The notes beneath the pieces were generated by a model. The model saw nothing but the letters and a program-made list of their open reading frames with translations. It was not told the origin of the DNA and did no database searches. A DNA stretch of 64,000 nt, taken from Lachancea kluyveri NRRL Y-12651. Taxonomy: Eukaryota > Ascomycota > Saccharomycetes > Saccharomycetales > Saccharomycetaceae. Location: positions 1,302,001 through 1,366,000 of the forward strand of contig CM000693.1 of NCBI GenBank assembly GCA_000149225.2, given 5' to 3'. Positions 9,401 to 19,027 of the stretch are shown piece after piece. The position numbers were made by a program, and so were the translations under genes. How positions within the stretch are numbered: the stretch's first letter is position 1; every line of letters begins with the position of its first letter.

Positions 9401-11818
9401 TCACCACTTGGTCAAACCAAAGGATTGGTCTTCTTCCAACTGTACTTGGATAGCAGTACCTTCATAATCCGAAGTGTTAATGACGTTATTACCCCACCAT
9501 GATGGAGCATCGGTATTGGTTAACGACAAACATAGGAAAATCATTAATGAGGACCAAGCTAGGGAAATATCCAAGCCAGCAGATAAGGAGTAGTTGTACT
9601 TGGACCACCAGTGGAACCACTTTTGTTTGACGTAATAACCAAAAAAGATCCCGACCATACAGTAAGCACCATAGTTATATGGAGTGGCTGGTGGGATCAG
9701 ACCGGTACCAGAGAAAAACACAGGCCAGTTCAAGTGTCTGACTAAAGAGTTTGGCCATTTCTTTAAAATTAACCAGTTAACTATTGGTAATAGCGCACCT
9801 AATAGAAAAAAGTACATGACTTTGTTGTACATTTGACCAGAGGAAAACATTCTCTGTGGGCCAATGACACCCCAAATAACTGATGCGTTAAAGAAGACAC
9901 GGGAACCAGGGCATGTAAAGTGAGATTTCTGATGAGGTTCACAAATGTCTTTGATGTTACCTTGGGCCCACTTCAAAACACAGATTTGGACCAAAGAACC
10001 CCAAATTGTAGCGACGAATTGTGCAGAAAACATGATTCTTGGAGCAACTTTCATGTAATGGCCTAGCTTCATATCTTGAGCAAATGTGATGGCCTGGTTA
10101 TTGGTGATGTAGCCAAAAGTTTTGAAGAACATCATTGCAATTGGCTTACCTGGAAGCATGTAACCGATAATAAATTCGGTAATGACATTTAGACCGACAG
10201 AGATATTTGTTAAGGCATAAATGATACCAATTGGTAGCAAGAAGAAAGCAGCAATTAGTAAAGCAATGACCAAGGCAAACACGGGCATTTCAGTGTTCCA
10301 GCCTCTGATGGTGGCAATAGACAAACCAAAGAAGACTACAAAGACTATAGCATACCACCACTGTGGGGTGTCTTTGTATTGTTGCATTAATCTAGCGTGG
10401 ACATCCTTTTCCTCAGTTTTCACCCTTCTAACTTGATTCCAAATATCTTTACCGTGAAACAGTGCAGCGTGGACCACGGTAGCGGTAGTACTGGCGAAGG
10501 ACATACCATAAGATATGGCAAAGGTAGCAGATAGGTACAATGGTGAGTATTTATTGTAGGCGGCTTTGTCAAAGGTCAGATTATCGCCGACAATCCTTGA
10601 AACATTGTAACTGCCTTGGAACCTGTCGTAAGAACCAGAATCGGAAATTGGCAGGTATTTACCGTACCAAACGTTGGAGTAGTGGATAGCTGGAACAACA
10701 ACCCAAAATATCGAAACCATAGAGAGTAAGATGGTGAAAATAACACCGGCAGGTGGAATTAGAGGAGAGCCAACATAACCTGCGATTTGGTTCCAGTCGA
10801 AAGTAAGCGGAATTATACCCAAACCGGTCGAAGCACCAAAGACTTGGTTAACGATAACGTTGTTTGGTTTGATCCAAGTGACCCAGGCAAAATACGACAG
10901 GGCTTGGAAAATGAAACCCGGGAACCAGTAGTAAACAAAACCAATAACAAAGATCAAGAAGAAAAACTTCAAACGAGAAATGGTCCAGCCATTTGCTTTG
11001 TGATTTTCGTTCACGTGAAGGTTGGTCAAGAAAGTACAAGTGACCAGGTTGGATGGCCAAACCATGGAAGCCGGAGTGACCAAAACGTCCTTAGCCAAAC
11101 CAGCCATTGCAAAACCAATACATTGGGTCGACCAAATAGCCAATAAGTTGAAACCCCAGCCAAAGTTTTTATGATAAAAGTTATTCATAGCCAACAAAAT
11201 ATCGGTTGCGTAAGCGTTACCACCACCAAACGAAACGTTACCCATAATAGTGATCAACGCGTGTTCCTTTAAGTTGAATGGACCAGGGTTCAAAGATGGC
11301 CCACCATACTTACCAAATACTCTGACATCTGGGATAAACCTTTCCCACGCTTTACCGAGAGGCCAAGCCAAGATAGAAGTGACAAACGTCGTCAAGACGA
11401 TGGATGGAGAATGCAAAGAGAACAGCATATTCAAAGCACAACCGATGGTGGTCATGATCAGACCCAAGGTCCACATACGGACGGTATTTTGTGGTAGAAG
11501 AGGATCATCGGTAGATGGAACAGCAGCACGGACTTCTGGGTAGGGAGAGTCATCTTCGATAGTGATACCGGCATATTCGTCTTCCAAGGCGGCAGCAGAT
11601 AGTTTTTCCGATAAAGGATCATACTCCGCAGACCTAGTGGCAGAAAAGGCAGACTTGTGTGGGCCCAACTCGACGGCAGACACGTCTTGAGAAGAAGAAG
11701 AAGGTATTTTGTCATTTTTCGGATCAGAGATGAAGCGTTCCTCGTAATCTACAGAGTGTGACAGCTCCTTTTCCGTGACAGGAGCATCTTTAGATAAAAT
11801 TGATTTTATAACATTCAT
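9401..11818 (-). CDS. Oligopeptide transporter (OPT family, peptide-transport clade)
   Basis: An 805-residue polytopic protein with the OPT-family hallmarks: the N-terminal SPYPEVRAAV block with a following DDP (residues 91-106), the NPGPFNLKEH motif (177-186) before the first helices, GYMLPGKPIA, the FTCPG/FNAS Cys-rich loop, and PPATPYNY and WWGNN near the C-terminus. The length fits fungal peptide/glutathione OPT proteins (about 800). It is recognisably related to S. cerevisiae Opt1/Hgt1 and Opt2 but does not track either closely, so I give no symbol. The likely role is proton-coupled uptake of small peptides or glutathione at the plasma membrane. It lies between MRPL9 and MRPL6, where the reconstructed order needs no gene, so it is an insertion or a gene lost in S. 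cerevisiae. Confidence 0.93.
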   Translation of the reverse strand: MNVIKSILSKDAPVTEKELSHSVDYEERFISDPKNDKIPSSSSQDVSAVELGPHKSAFSATRSAEYDPLSEKLSAAALEDEYAGITIEDDSPYPEVRAAVPSTDDPLLPQNTVRMWTLGLIMTTIGCALNMLFSLHSPSIVLTTFVTSILAWPLGKAWERFIPDVRVFGKYGGPSLNPGPFNLKEHALITIMGNVSFGGGNAYATDILLAMNNFYHKNFGWGFNLLAIWSTQCIGFAMAGLAKDVLVTPASMVWPSNLVTCTFLTNLHVNENHKANGWTISRLKFFFLIFVIGFVYYWFPGFIFQALSYFAWVTWIKPNNVIVNQVFGASTGLGIIPLTFDWNQIAGYVGSPLIPPAGVIFTILLSMVSIFWVVVPAIHYSNVWYGKYLPISDSGSYDRFQGSYNVSRIVGDNLTFDKAAYNKYSPLYLSATFAISYGMSFASTTATVVHAALFHGKDIWNQVRRVKTEEKDVHARLMQQYKDTPQWWYAIVFVVFFGLSIATIRGWNTEMPVFALVIALLIAAFFLLPIGIIYALTNISVGLNVITEFIIGYMLPGKPIAMMFFKTFGYITNNQAITFAQDMKLGHYMKVAPRIMFSAQFVATIWGSLVQICVLKWAQGNIKDICEPHQKSHFTCPGSRVFFNASVIWGVIGPQRMFSSGQMYNKVMYFFLLGALLPIVNWLILKKWPNSLVRHLNWPVFFSGTGLIPPATPYNYGAYCMVGIFFGYYVKQKWFHWWSKYNYSLSAGLDISLAWSSLMIFLCLSLTNTDAPSWWGNNVINTSDYEGTAIQVQLEEDQSFGLTKW

Positions 11819-13027
11819 GATTGGTCCAGTCCGATATAGGATCTACGGAAGGAAAAGATAGAAGGAGAGAGATACACTGATTTAGAGGTGTTAACGGTCT
11901 GAAAAGGTCATTTATATATATGTGCGAAAAACAGATGGATGGGTCAAAGACGAAACCAGTTGAATCATGTCTCGAGGAATTTCAGTAGTGTGGAACGCAT
12001 TACTGCATTATGAAAAGGGAAAAAAAAGCCGGTGACGTTTGGAAGAGTGGCTTGCGTTCAGAGATAACAAGTCAGGCTAAACGTCGATTCACGGAGAGGT
12101 TTTGAAAGGTTATCATTCCACAATATGAGACAAAAAAAAAAGAAGAAACCAAAAAAAAAAAAAGAAAAAAAGGTACGCCGGCTCGATTGCGCAGACGGGA
12201 ATGTGTCAAAAATAATACCAAGAAAAGGCACTAGAAGACACGGGAAAAAGCCAAGAATTTGCTCGAGGAATACGTTCATATGGTGCAAACATCGTCGAAA
12301 ACAATACTTTCAACAGGACAAGAAGAATAAAAATACGAACCCAAGAAATTTTTTGCCAGGCTCATTGCACTGCTTGAAAAACAAAGAATAGTTTACGGCA
12401 AATAGAAGTACCGAAAAGAAGACAACTTCGGAATTGAGCTCCTGTTCCGGAGATGTGGAAAATACTGGGGATAGAACAAGCCTGTCATAAGCGTAGCCGT
12501 GTGTTCGTGCGAAGAAAAGATAACGACTTCGCAGTCTCATGCGCTCGCTTCTCGTAGGTCACATTATTCCTTGCTGCCACATCCACGAACGGCACCTGGG
12601 GAACGGCGCAACCGCAACATTTCCAAGAGCCGTAACCGACACATTGGCAGCTTACGTACATTCTGCGGTCGCGAAGTGTTGTATGATTGGTCTTTTTTTT
12701 TTTTTTTTTTTTTTGCATGATTGCAGATGAACATCGCGACCAGCCGCATCAATGTCAAGGCTAGCAGCAGGGTGCATTCGTATTTACTACACAAAAAATA
12801 CGTTTCTCTCTATCACAAAAAAGTCCAGATTCCTTCTATTCTCCTTGGCTGGACTACATAATACGAGACCTCGGAGTCGTTGTGTACGACCCGATGCTGC
12901 CGACATTGCGTACCTTCCTCTGAAGCTCAAATATGCACCGTTACCTCTGCAAACCAGTGATAGATTTTCGTATGTACAAGTTGTTTGGATATATACACGT
13001 GAATACCGTGATTGTAGTGAAGCCCTT
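11819..13027. other. Long intergenic region with OPT transporter promoter and homopolymer tracts
   Basis: About 1.2 kb between the 5' end of the OPT gene and the 3' end of MRPL6. A TATATATA at 11913-11920 lies about 95 bp upstream of the transporter ATG. A purine-rich A tract spans about 12125-12172, and a 22-nt T run occupies 12693-12714. Short frames here are low complexity and not credible. The length is unusual for the window and fits a heavily regulated nutrient-transporter promoter; that is inference. Confidence 0.5.
12693..12714. repeat. Poly(T) tract, 22 nt
   Basis: Twenty-two uninterrupted T in the long OPT transporter-MRPL6 intergenic region, a candidate nucleosome-excluding element. 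Confidence 0.95.
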
Positions 13028-13681
13028 CTATTTGATCTTTTTGTCCTTGATTTTGATGGTTTCGCCATCCACGTAGATACCTTTACCTTTGTAGGGTTCC
13101 GGTGGGTGGAATTTTCTCAGGTTGGCCGCAAACAGATATACCTGTTGCTTGTTGCAGCCCTCGACGATCAACGATGTTGGCGAGGGGGATTGAACCGTTA
13201 TGCCCTCGGGAACCGGCAGCCCCTGCAGAATAGAGGCTCCCACCTTGACACTCACAAACTTGCCATTGTCTTCCAACTGAGCTCTGTAACCTGTCCCAAC
13301 AAATTTCAGGATTGCCATATGTCCCTCGTTGACACCGATGATGTTATTGTTCAGGGTGCTCCTTACCGTGCCCCACATGGATTTTTGAGTCTTGTCCATG
13401 CTGTCCACAACGGAGACGGTCAGCTTAGATCCCTTACTGTCGTGTTCCACGTTCACAAAGTCTGGAACATCCATAGAGAGCTCACCTTTGGGACCCGTAA
13501 CCGTGAATGTCTGTGATAGTTTCAAAGACTTGTTACCCTTTCTGATTACCCTGGATGGTGTCAGATTGGACGTGGAAAACTTGGTTTCCTGGGTAATGTA
13601 TACAGGCAGTGAGCCGATATGAGAGCGTAGTGTGGATGCAGAGGAGAACAATCTTTTGCTCACTTGGAAAGTAGAATTCAT
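13028..13681 (-). CDS. MRPL6: Mitochondrial large-subunit ribosomal protein uL6m
   Basis: 217 residues, close to S. cerevisiae MrpL6 (214). The N-terminus ([20 protein letters not shown]) is a likely mitochondrial targeting sequence. The two L6 subdomains end with the family signature [21 protein letters not shown] near the C-terminus. It is a structural component of the mitoribosomal large subunit beside the sarcin-ricin loop. It is divergent from IMP3 with a shared 432-bp promoter, the same pair as YHR147C-YHR148W in S. cerevisiae. A CACGTG at 13894-13899 in that promoter could be a Cbf1-type site. Confidence 0.96.
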   Translation of the reverse strand: MNSTFQVSKRLFSSASTLRSHIGSLPVYITQETKFSTSNLTPSRVIRKGNKSLKLSQTFTVTGPKGELSMDVPDFVNVEHDSKGSKLTVSVVDSMDKTQKSMWGTVRSTLNNNIIGVNEGHMAILKFVGTGYRAQLEDNGKFVSVKVGASILQGLPVPEGITVQSPSPTSLIVEGCNKQQVYLFAANLRKFHPPEPYKGKGIYVDGETIKIKDKKIK

Positions 13682-14113
13682 TTCTAGCGATCTGCTGTGA
13701 GGAATTATATTTGGGTTGTTCGAGAAATTAGACCAACTTTTTCCCTTCTAACTTCAATTCCTCACAGATTTGAAAAAATTTTTTTTTCCTTATTTTTTTT
13801 CGAATTGTTCCAAGAGGCCGAAAACTAACAAAACGTTAAAATTTTTTTGCCAATTTTTGTTTTCGTACAGCATTACTTTGGTCATGTGAATAACACGTGA
13901 TTATGTATCAGTTTGAACGAAAATTTCGAGAGAGGAAAAATACAAAAATTTTTTTATTATTCTTTTTTTTTTGATAGCGTTTTTAACCACTTTGTCAAGC
14001 TCATCTCATCTTCATCGTTAAGGGACTTACACCAGATTCATCCTTTTTTATCTTTAATAGAGATACTGTGCTTCTAACGTTGATCTATCACAAATAATCG
14101 AGACAGTACTACG
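13682..14113. promoter_or_regulatory. MRPL6/IMP3 divergent promoter with PAC- and RRPE-like elements
   Basis: This AT-rich divergent promoter contains CACGTG (13894-13899), an RRPE core AAAAATTTT (13944-13952) and a PAC-like AGCTCATCTC (13999-14008, 9 of 10 to the reverse-complement PAC box AKCTCATCGC) about 106 bp upstream of the IMP3 ATG. PAC and RRPE are the usual paired signals of yeast ribosome-biogenesis genes, read by Dot6/Tod6 and Stb3. The motifs are seen; their use is inferred from IMP3's function. Confidence 0.6.
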
Positions 14114-14665
14114 ATGGTGAGACAGTTGAAATTTCATGAGAAGAAGCTTCTAAAGAAGGTCGATTTCTTCGACTGGAAACAGGACCAAGGTCACAGGGAT
14201 ACCCAAGTGATGCGTACGTATCACATCCAAAACCGAGAGGACTATCACAAATACAACAAAATTTGTGGTGACATTCGTCGTCTCGCTCATAAGCTATCCT
14301 TACTACCGCCATCAGACCCTTTCCGTATCAAACACGAACAGCTGTTGCTGGAAAAACTGTATGCCATGGGCATTCTGTCGACTAAATCTAAGATTTCCGA
14401 TTTGGAAAATAAAATCACCGTGAGTGCTGTATGCAGAAGAAGACTGCCGGTGATAATGCATAGGCTAAAAATGTCTGAGACTATTGCAGATGCTGTTAAA
14501 TTCATTGAACAAGGACACGTTAGAGTGGGTCCTAATTTGATCACCGATCCTGCCTACCTGGTGACAAGAAACATGGAAGACTACGTCACGTGGGTAGACA
14601 CTTCTAAGATCAAACAAACCGTTTTGAGATACAGAAACCAAATCGATGACTTCGATTACGCTTGA
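14114..14665 (+). CDS. IMP3: U3 snoRNP protein Imp3 (SSU processome)
   Basis: 183 residues, the exact length of S. cerevisiae Imp3, beginning [20 protein letters not shown]. It is related to ribosomal protein uS4 and carries an S4 RNA-binding domain in the C-terminal half (about 108-170, with [20 protein letters not shown] and QGHVRVGP). Imp3 binds U3 snoRNA and helps pair it with the pre-rRNA in the nucleolus for 18S processing. The ATG at 14114 is the first in frame and fits the family. Confidence 0.97.
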   Translation: MVRQLKFHEKKLLKKVDFFDWKQDQGHRDTQVMRTYHIQNREDYHKYNKICGDIRRLAHKLSLLPPSDPFRIKHEQLLLEKLYAMGILSTKSKISDLENKITVSAVCRRRLPVIMHRLKMSETIADAVKFIEQGHVRVGPNLITDPAYLVTRNMEDYVTWVDTSKIKQTVLRYRNQIDDFDYA

Positions 14666-14842
14666 GCGGTCAATCCTGTTTAGGGCATGCGATGCAGGTG
14701 AACATGGAATTCTCATATATATACGTATAATGTACAATAGCCTCCATAAGTTTTTAACATAAAAATCAGAACAATGGTGAATAAAATCAATAAAAAGAGA
14801 AAAAGAAAAATACAAACAGAAATGAGCAAGAAGTTACTGCGG

Positions 14843-17089
14843 TCATTTGACGCTGTAATTGTGTGAAGAACCCAGTTGTTTCCTCAAATCCTCTTGCGAC
14901 CCGCTGTGAGGTAGGATGCCACCGACACTTGGAGGTTGTAAGGTGTCATGTTCGTCTAATATGCCACTTACCCGCTGCTGTACCAGATGCTGCTGATAAG
15001 TGTTGTATCCGGAGTTCATACTGTTGTTTCTGGAGTTCGCAGCGCTTATGTTTCTAAACGAGCCAGCGGGTTTGTAAAGAGTGGTTTGGCTCAATTCACT
15101 TGGGTTGGTCATCACAATACTCTGTCTTAAATGGTGGGGTAATACCTGTCCGGTGACAGTTTGTTGGGACACAGTAGACTGTTGATCATCGGTGAATGTG
15201 TTTTGGTTGTAGAACATATGAGGATGGTCGATTGGGTTAAAAGGAGTGTTGCCATTGCCCATTGCTGTGGTTGGCGAACGGGGTTGTTTGCTGGGCTTTT
15301 TGAACGAGGTCAACGAATGTGAAGAGGCAGAAAATTGAAGGCTAGTAGGGGTTGGTAGCTCTTCGATGTTTTCAAGTGATTGTGGGTGGTAGAACTGTTG
15401 TGGCGCGTACTGTTGTTGGTAGTAGAATTGCTGTTGTTGTTGAGGAGGAGAAGGAGATAATGGGTATTGCTGCTGGTGAAGTTGCTGATGTGGATACTGT
15501 TGCTGCTGCTGGTACATCATTTCTTGCGGATACTGGGGTATCTCAGAATAAATCGAAGAGGCGGCACGGTGTTTGCCATGTTGTTCCAAGTTGCTGGCTG
15601 GTACTTGGATATGGACTGGTCTAATGTCCTCTTCAGTATCATCCACAGCGTCGGTATAAACAGATCCAGCAACGCTTCCTTGAACAAGTTCCGACTCTTT
15701 GTCTTGTGGCGTTGGAGTGAACTCTGCTTGAACTTGGTCGTGTTGTTCCTCTTGAAACTGTTGTGGATGAACTTGCTCTTCCACTTCTTGTTTAGCGTAG
15801 CCTATTTGGTCGGCTGCGTGAGAAGGCAAAGATTCGGTTGGTGCAAATCCTTCCTGGTTCACGAGAGCATGCTCTTGATCACCAATGTTATTCACAGTCT
15901 TCACGGTGCCGTTCCTGTCCAAGTAAACTTGGTAGATACTTTTGATTCTCTTGATGTCCTCTTCCTCCTTTGGCGATAGGTTTAATAGGTATTCGTCATT
16001 ACCGTCACCGGAGTCGAAATTGACGCGGTCCTTTGGTGTAGAGATGGTCTGCTGTTCTAACCTAGAGCCCTCGTTGGTAACGTCAAAGGAATTCCGATCG
16101 TCAAAGCTTTTCTCCACATCAATTCCACTATGTGGTTCAACATAACCCTGTGTGACTTCACCCCTTGTACTCTTGACAGGACTAGTTTCAAATTCAAAGC
16201 TATCTTCTTTACCCGCGTCTCCATCCGCACCCTCGTTGATGCTGTCGGTATGGTTTTCGTAACGTAGTTGGGGTTCGTCATCTGAACGTCTGTTGTCATC
16301 GCTGATACGTTGCTGAGTACGAAAGCTATCACCAGAAAATGGTTGACTACTAGCCATGGAGATGGTTCTATGTTCTGAAAAGTAGGGTTGCTGAAGAACA
16401 CTGTCTGGCCTAGAGATAGACAGTTGACTGGCACTGTGAGAAGCTAAGCGGTATCCGTCAAAATCGCTTGCCTGTACGTTTTTGGCAAAATTTCTTAAAG
16501 TCATAGTATCGTTGGAAGCTGGAAGCTGGAATGGGTCTACGGGGGTGGCACTTAAGCCATGTAAACTCGGTGAGTTACTTAACACACGATTCTGATTAGC
16601 AAATGGATTCGTAGGTGGCTTTGTCTCGTCTTCATAGCCGTTCCCACTGCTTGAAGTAATGGTGCCATTCGGGTTAGCACTCGCGTCTTTCATTTCGAAT
16701 TGGTTGTTAAACATAGCATATTCGGGTAGATATTCACCGTCGCCATCAAAATCTGGATCGTCGTCTTCTAAGGATTCCTTCTTGTTCCTTCTCCAAACTC
16801 TCCATAAAATAATACCAAGCACAATGAAGACAACCACTACAGGAACCACAACTGCAATTGCAACCGCCGTAGAACTAGTAGAGTCCGTGGGTTTCTGACA
16901 ATTGGAATCGCCTTTACATTTTGATGAAGTGGAACTCTTACTTGTAGTGCTTTTGCTTGAGCTTTCAGACCCGTCTGAAGTTTTGGTAGTCTCTTCCCTC
17001 GCGAATAACGCTGGATGACCTCCCGTGGCACGCACAACAACACTGGTTGTGGAGTAATAACCATCCGTTGATACTGGAATGGTAAACAT
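14843..17089 (-). CDS. SKG6: Skg6/Tos2-type bud-site transmembrane protein (single copy)
   Basis: The frame stays open upstream to about 17236 but has no ATG there. The first ATG is at 17087-17089, giving 748 residues starting MFTIPVSTDGYYSTTSVVVRA. There is a Ser/Thr-rich exterior segment, one strong membrane helix at about residues 73-97 (AVAIAVVVPVVVVFIVLGII), a basic stop-transfer (WRVWRRNKK), then a long hydrophilic tail with a Gln-rich stretch (MMYQQQQQYPHQQLHQQQ). In S. cerevisiae SKG6 and TOS2 are a whole-genome-duplication pair of Axl2-related bud-neck and cortex proteins linked to polarity and Cdc42 signalling. Here one gene stands in the position of both. An inverted SBF-type element lies about 110-130 bp upstream, and TOS2 was named as a target of SBF. 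Confidence 0.9.
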   Translation of the reverse strand: MFTIPVSTDGYYSTTSVVVRATGGHPALFAREETTKTSDGSESSSKSTTSKSSTSSKCKGDSNCQKPTDSTSSTAVAIAVVVPVVVVFIVLGIILWRVWRRNKKESLEDDDPDFDGDGEYLPEYAMFNNQFEMKDASANPNGTITSSSGNGYEDETKPPTNPFANQNRVLSNSPSLHGLSATPVDPFQLPASNDTMTLRNFAKNVQASDFDGYRLASHSASQLSISRPDSVLQQPYFSEHRTISMASSQPFSGDSFRTQQRISDDNRRSDDEPQLRYENHTDSINEGADGDAGKEDSFEFETSPVKSTRGEVTQGYVEPHSGIDVEKSFDDRNSFDVTNEGSRLEQQTISTPKDRVNFDSGDGNDEYLLNLSPKEEEDIKRIKSIYQVYLDRNGTVKTVNNIGDQEHALVNQEGFAPTESLPSHAADQIGYAKQEVEEQVHPQQFQEEQHDQVQAEFTPTPQDKESELVQGSVAGSVYTDAVDDTEEDIRPVHIQVPASNLEQHGKHRAASSIYSEIPQYPQEMMYQQQQQYPHQQLHQQQYPLSPSPPQQQQQFYYQQQYAPQQFYHPQSLENIEELPTPTSLQFSASSHSLTSFKKPSKQPRSPTTAMGNGNTPFNPIDHPHMFYNQNTFTDDQQSTVSQQTVTGQVLPHHLRQSIVMTNPSELSQTTLYKPAGSFRNISAANSRNNSMNSGYNTYQQHLVQQRVSGILDEHDTLQPPSVGGILPHSGSQEDLRKQLGSSHNYSVK

Positions 17090-17689
17090 TTCGCAATCTT
17101 CCTTGTCTTTTTGGCCAGCTGATATAAAATGGTTACCCAGATACGTGCTTTCAGTCCTGGTATCTGGATACTCTTGATGTGATCTGGGCAACAAAACACG
17201 AAAACCTCGAGATTTTCGTCGCTCAAACCCAAACAAGGAAAAAGAAAGGAGCGTGAAAAAAATTGCCCGATAGTAACGGTGGTGATAGTGAGTAAGTTAC
17301 ATACCGTCCGGAATTGAAATACGAGGTCGTAAAATTTGATGCAGCTTAGGCTAAACGCAACTAGCCGGTGTAGTTGGCGTATGCATTTGCACTCTCACAT
17401 CAAAGTCTGGCTTATAAAAGCTTACGAGGCTGACAGCACACTATCGGGTAACGTAGGTTCCATTCTAAAGGTGTCCAAGACAGCAGTACTTCCTTGTCAA
17501 CAAAAATCGCAAGCCATAATCTGGTATATGGATATCTTTGTGCTGGCCTATATAACAAAATAGGCTAACGTAGATAGAAAAAAAAAAAAGATTTTTACCT
17601 AAAAAGAAAAAAGAAAAAAAAAGCTATCGTCTACATCCAAATAACTCAATCCATCCAATGAACTCACTGGTTTCATGTACTGAGTTACC
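17090..17689. promoter_or_regulatory. SKG6 promoter region with inverted SBF-type motifs
   Basis: About 600 bp upstream of SKG6, reaching the 3' flank of the U5 gene. It holds an inverted pair of SCB-like sites at 17197-17219 (CACGAAAA ... TTTTCGTC), a Reb1-type CGGGTAA at 17445-17451 and A-rich tracts at 17579-17622. A hairpin with arms AACTCA/TGAGTT at 17661-17686 lies just downstream of the U5 Sm site and may be the 3' stem of the longer U5 form. No ORF is credible. Confidence 0.55.
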
Positions 17690-17929
17690 TCGATATGAGA
17701 TAAATAAAAAAGTTCCAAAAAATACGAAGCACGATCTTCCCTCATCCCACATTGTATGAAAAGACGATACCCGGATGGTTCTGGTAAAAGGCAAGAACCA
17801 TGTTCGATATAGATTGGCGACAGTTATAGAACTGCCGTCTTTCTGATATCGATCTCCTGCTAAGAAGGAGAGGGCGGCTTACTCTTTTCAAAAAAGGAGT
17901 GAAAGTTATGAATGAAAGATGAAAACTTT
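17690..17929 (-). ncRNA. SNR7: U5 spliceosomal snRNA
   Basis: The minus strand carries the hallmark U5 loop-I hairpin: GGTTCTTGCCTTTTACCAGAACC (stem plus loop), with the invariant GCCUUUUAC at 17784-17792, flanked by CGAACAT and ATCCGGG exactly as in S. cerevisiae snR7. Downstream lies the Sm-binding site AUUUUUUGG followed by AAC (17715-17723), again matching snR7. The 5' end (about 17929) is estimated from a possible stem between ATCTTTCATTC and the GATGAGGGAAGAT segment before the Sm site. The 3' end is approximate and a longer form may run to about 17655. U5 aligns exons in the spliceosome. It lies between SKG6 and PET54, matching the S. cerevisiae TOS2-PET54 neighbourhood. CGGGTAA (17987-17993) and a TATA tract (17995-18008) sit 58-79 bp upstream. 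Confidence 0.95.
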
Positions 17930-17986
17930 CCAATCAGGTTTTTTTTATACTACAAGTTGGTTGTGTATGGGCGCGGTTTGTGTGTC

Positions 17987-18008
17987 CGGGTAACATATAT
18001 ATATATAT
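17987..18008. promoter_or_regulatory. Reb1-type site plus TATA tract between U5 and PET54
   Basis: CGGGTAA, the Reb1 core, is at 17987-17993, directly followed by (AT)7 at 17995-18008. The tract is 66-79 bp upstream of the estimated U5 5' end, a normal TATA distance for Pol II transcription, and about 110 bp upstream of PET54. It may separate or serve both transcription units. Confidence 0.55.
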
Positions 18009-18119
18009 TTCTTCAACATGATTACCGTATAGGATTTATTCTTTTTAGATGAAAGAGGTGAATATTTGGATACATAAAAGCTTTCAAGATCCAAAGAAAT
18101 CCCGGGTTAAAAGTTCGAT

Positions 18120-18944
18120 ATGAGCTCTAAAAAGGTTCTGAAGGATGTGTTTGGCCATCTGAAAAGCACAGGAAATATCGTTGGCACTTATCCGTCTTCT
18201 TCGGCAAGTAGGGCATCCAACCGTGATCTCTATGTTGCAGAAGATGACCAGGAAGCCTCTCCGATAAAGTTGAGAGCCAGGATACTAAAATATAACTCTT
18301 ATAACCCTATGCTAACGAAGGCAGATTTTGTTGCGGCTTTACCCCAAACAATTTTTTCGACCAGTGAACAGCCGTCTCTGGTTTCTTTCGAGCTCATCAA
18401 GGTACGAGATCCGAGATACTTTCAATTCAAAGATAAATACGAACTGGTATTCCCCAATAGTAAATTTCTGAAAGAATATGAGAGATACGCTTCTTTTGGC
18501 CGTATCAATGGCAACAGAGTCAGGTTCACTCGCAGTGACCATCAATACCCGCAGAACGTCTATAAAAGATACTGTACCAACCTGTCGGCTGCATTCGAAT
18601 CGCGGGAGCAGTATTTCGAAACCATAAAAACGCCCAAGGATACTGTTGGTACGATCGATAATGAAGGTATATTAGAATTGCAACAAAAGATCAGACCTAT
18701 AGAGCAGAAATCGTTACTCGTATGGAACTTTCCTTTGGATTTGAAACCGTATGACATTTGCGAAAAGTATTGGTTCTATGATATCAGCCATTGTTTTAAA
18801 ATTTACTGGGACCCTGAAACAGGAAAGACTCTGCATTACGTGGCATTCCACTCTGAAAGGGATTCTGCAAGGTTCAGGAGGAACTTTCACGGCGCTTACT
18901 TCAACGACGAACATACTTGTAAATTACTGGTTGAGGAGCTTTGA
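18120..18944 (+). CDS. PET54: Pet54, COX3 translational activator / mitochondrial RNA factor
   Basis: 274 residues (S. cerevisiae 293), starting MSSKKVLKDVFGHLKS. No strong catalytic motif is visible. The C-terminal half has an RRM-like pattern (KSLLVWNFPLDLKPYDICEK ... HYVAFHSERDSARFRRNFHG), which fits the proposed RNA-binding role. In yeast Pet54 works with Pet122 and Pet494 at the inner membrane to start COX3 translation and also assists splicing of a COX1 intron. The identification rests on sequence resemblance and on its place before HSV2, as in S. cerevisiae (YGR222W-YGR223C). Confidence 0.9.
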   Translation: MSSKKVLKDVFGHLKSTGNIVGTYPSSSASRASNRDLYVAEDDQEASPIKLRARILKYNSYNPMLTKADFVAALPQTIFSTSEQPSLVSFELIKVRDPRYFQFKDKYELVFPNSKFLKEYERYASFGRINGNRVRFTRSDHQYPQNVYKRYCTNLSAAFESREQYFETIKTPKDTVGTIDNEGILELQQKIRPIEQKSLLVWNFPLDLKPYDICEKYWFYDISHCFKIYWDPETGKTLHYVAFHSERDSARFRRNFHGAYFNDEHTCKLLVEEL

Positions 18945-19027
18945 CATGTAAGGTTTATTTAAACAACTTGTACATAGAAGAAATAGTCACTAGCTCTTTA
19001 AGCCTTATTCGTTTTTTGCCATCTTTC

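Noticed and set aside
12752-13516. 254-codon plus-strand open frame
   Set aside because: It lies antisense to MRPL6, whose protein is clearly conserved; the frame is a by-product of that codon usage.
15467-15979. 170-codon plus-strand open frame
   Set aside because: Antisense to the Gln-rich part of SKG6; its Leu/Val-rich product is the complement of CAR codons, not a membrane protein gene.
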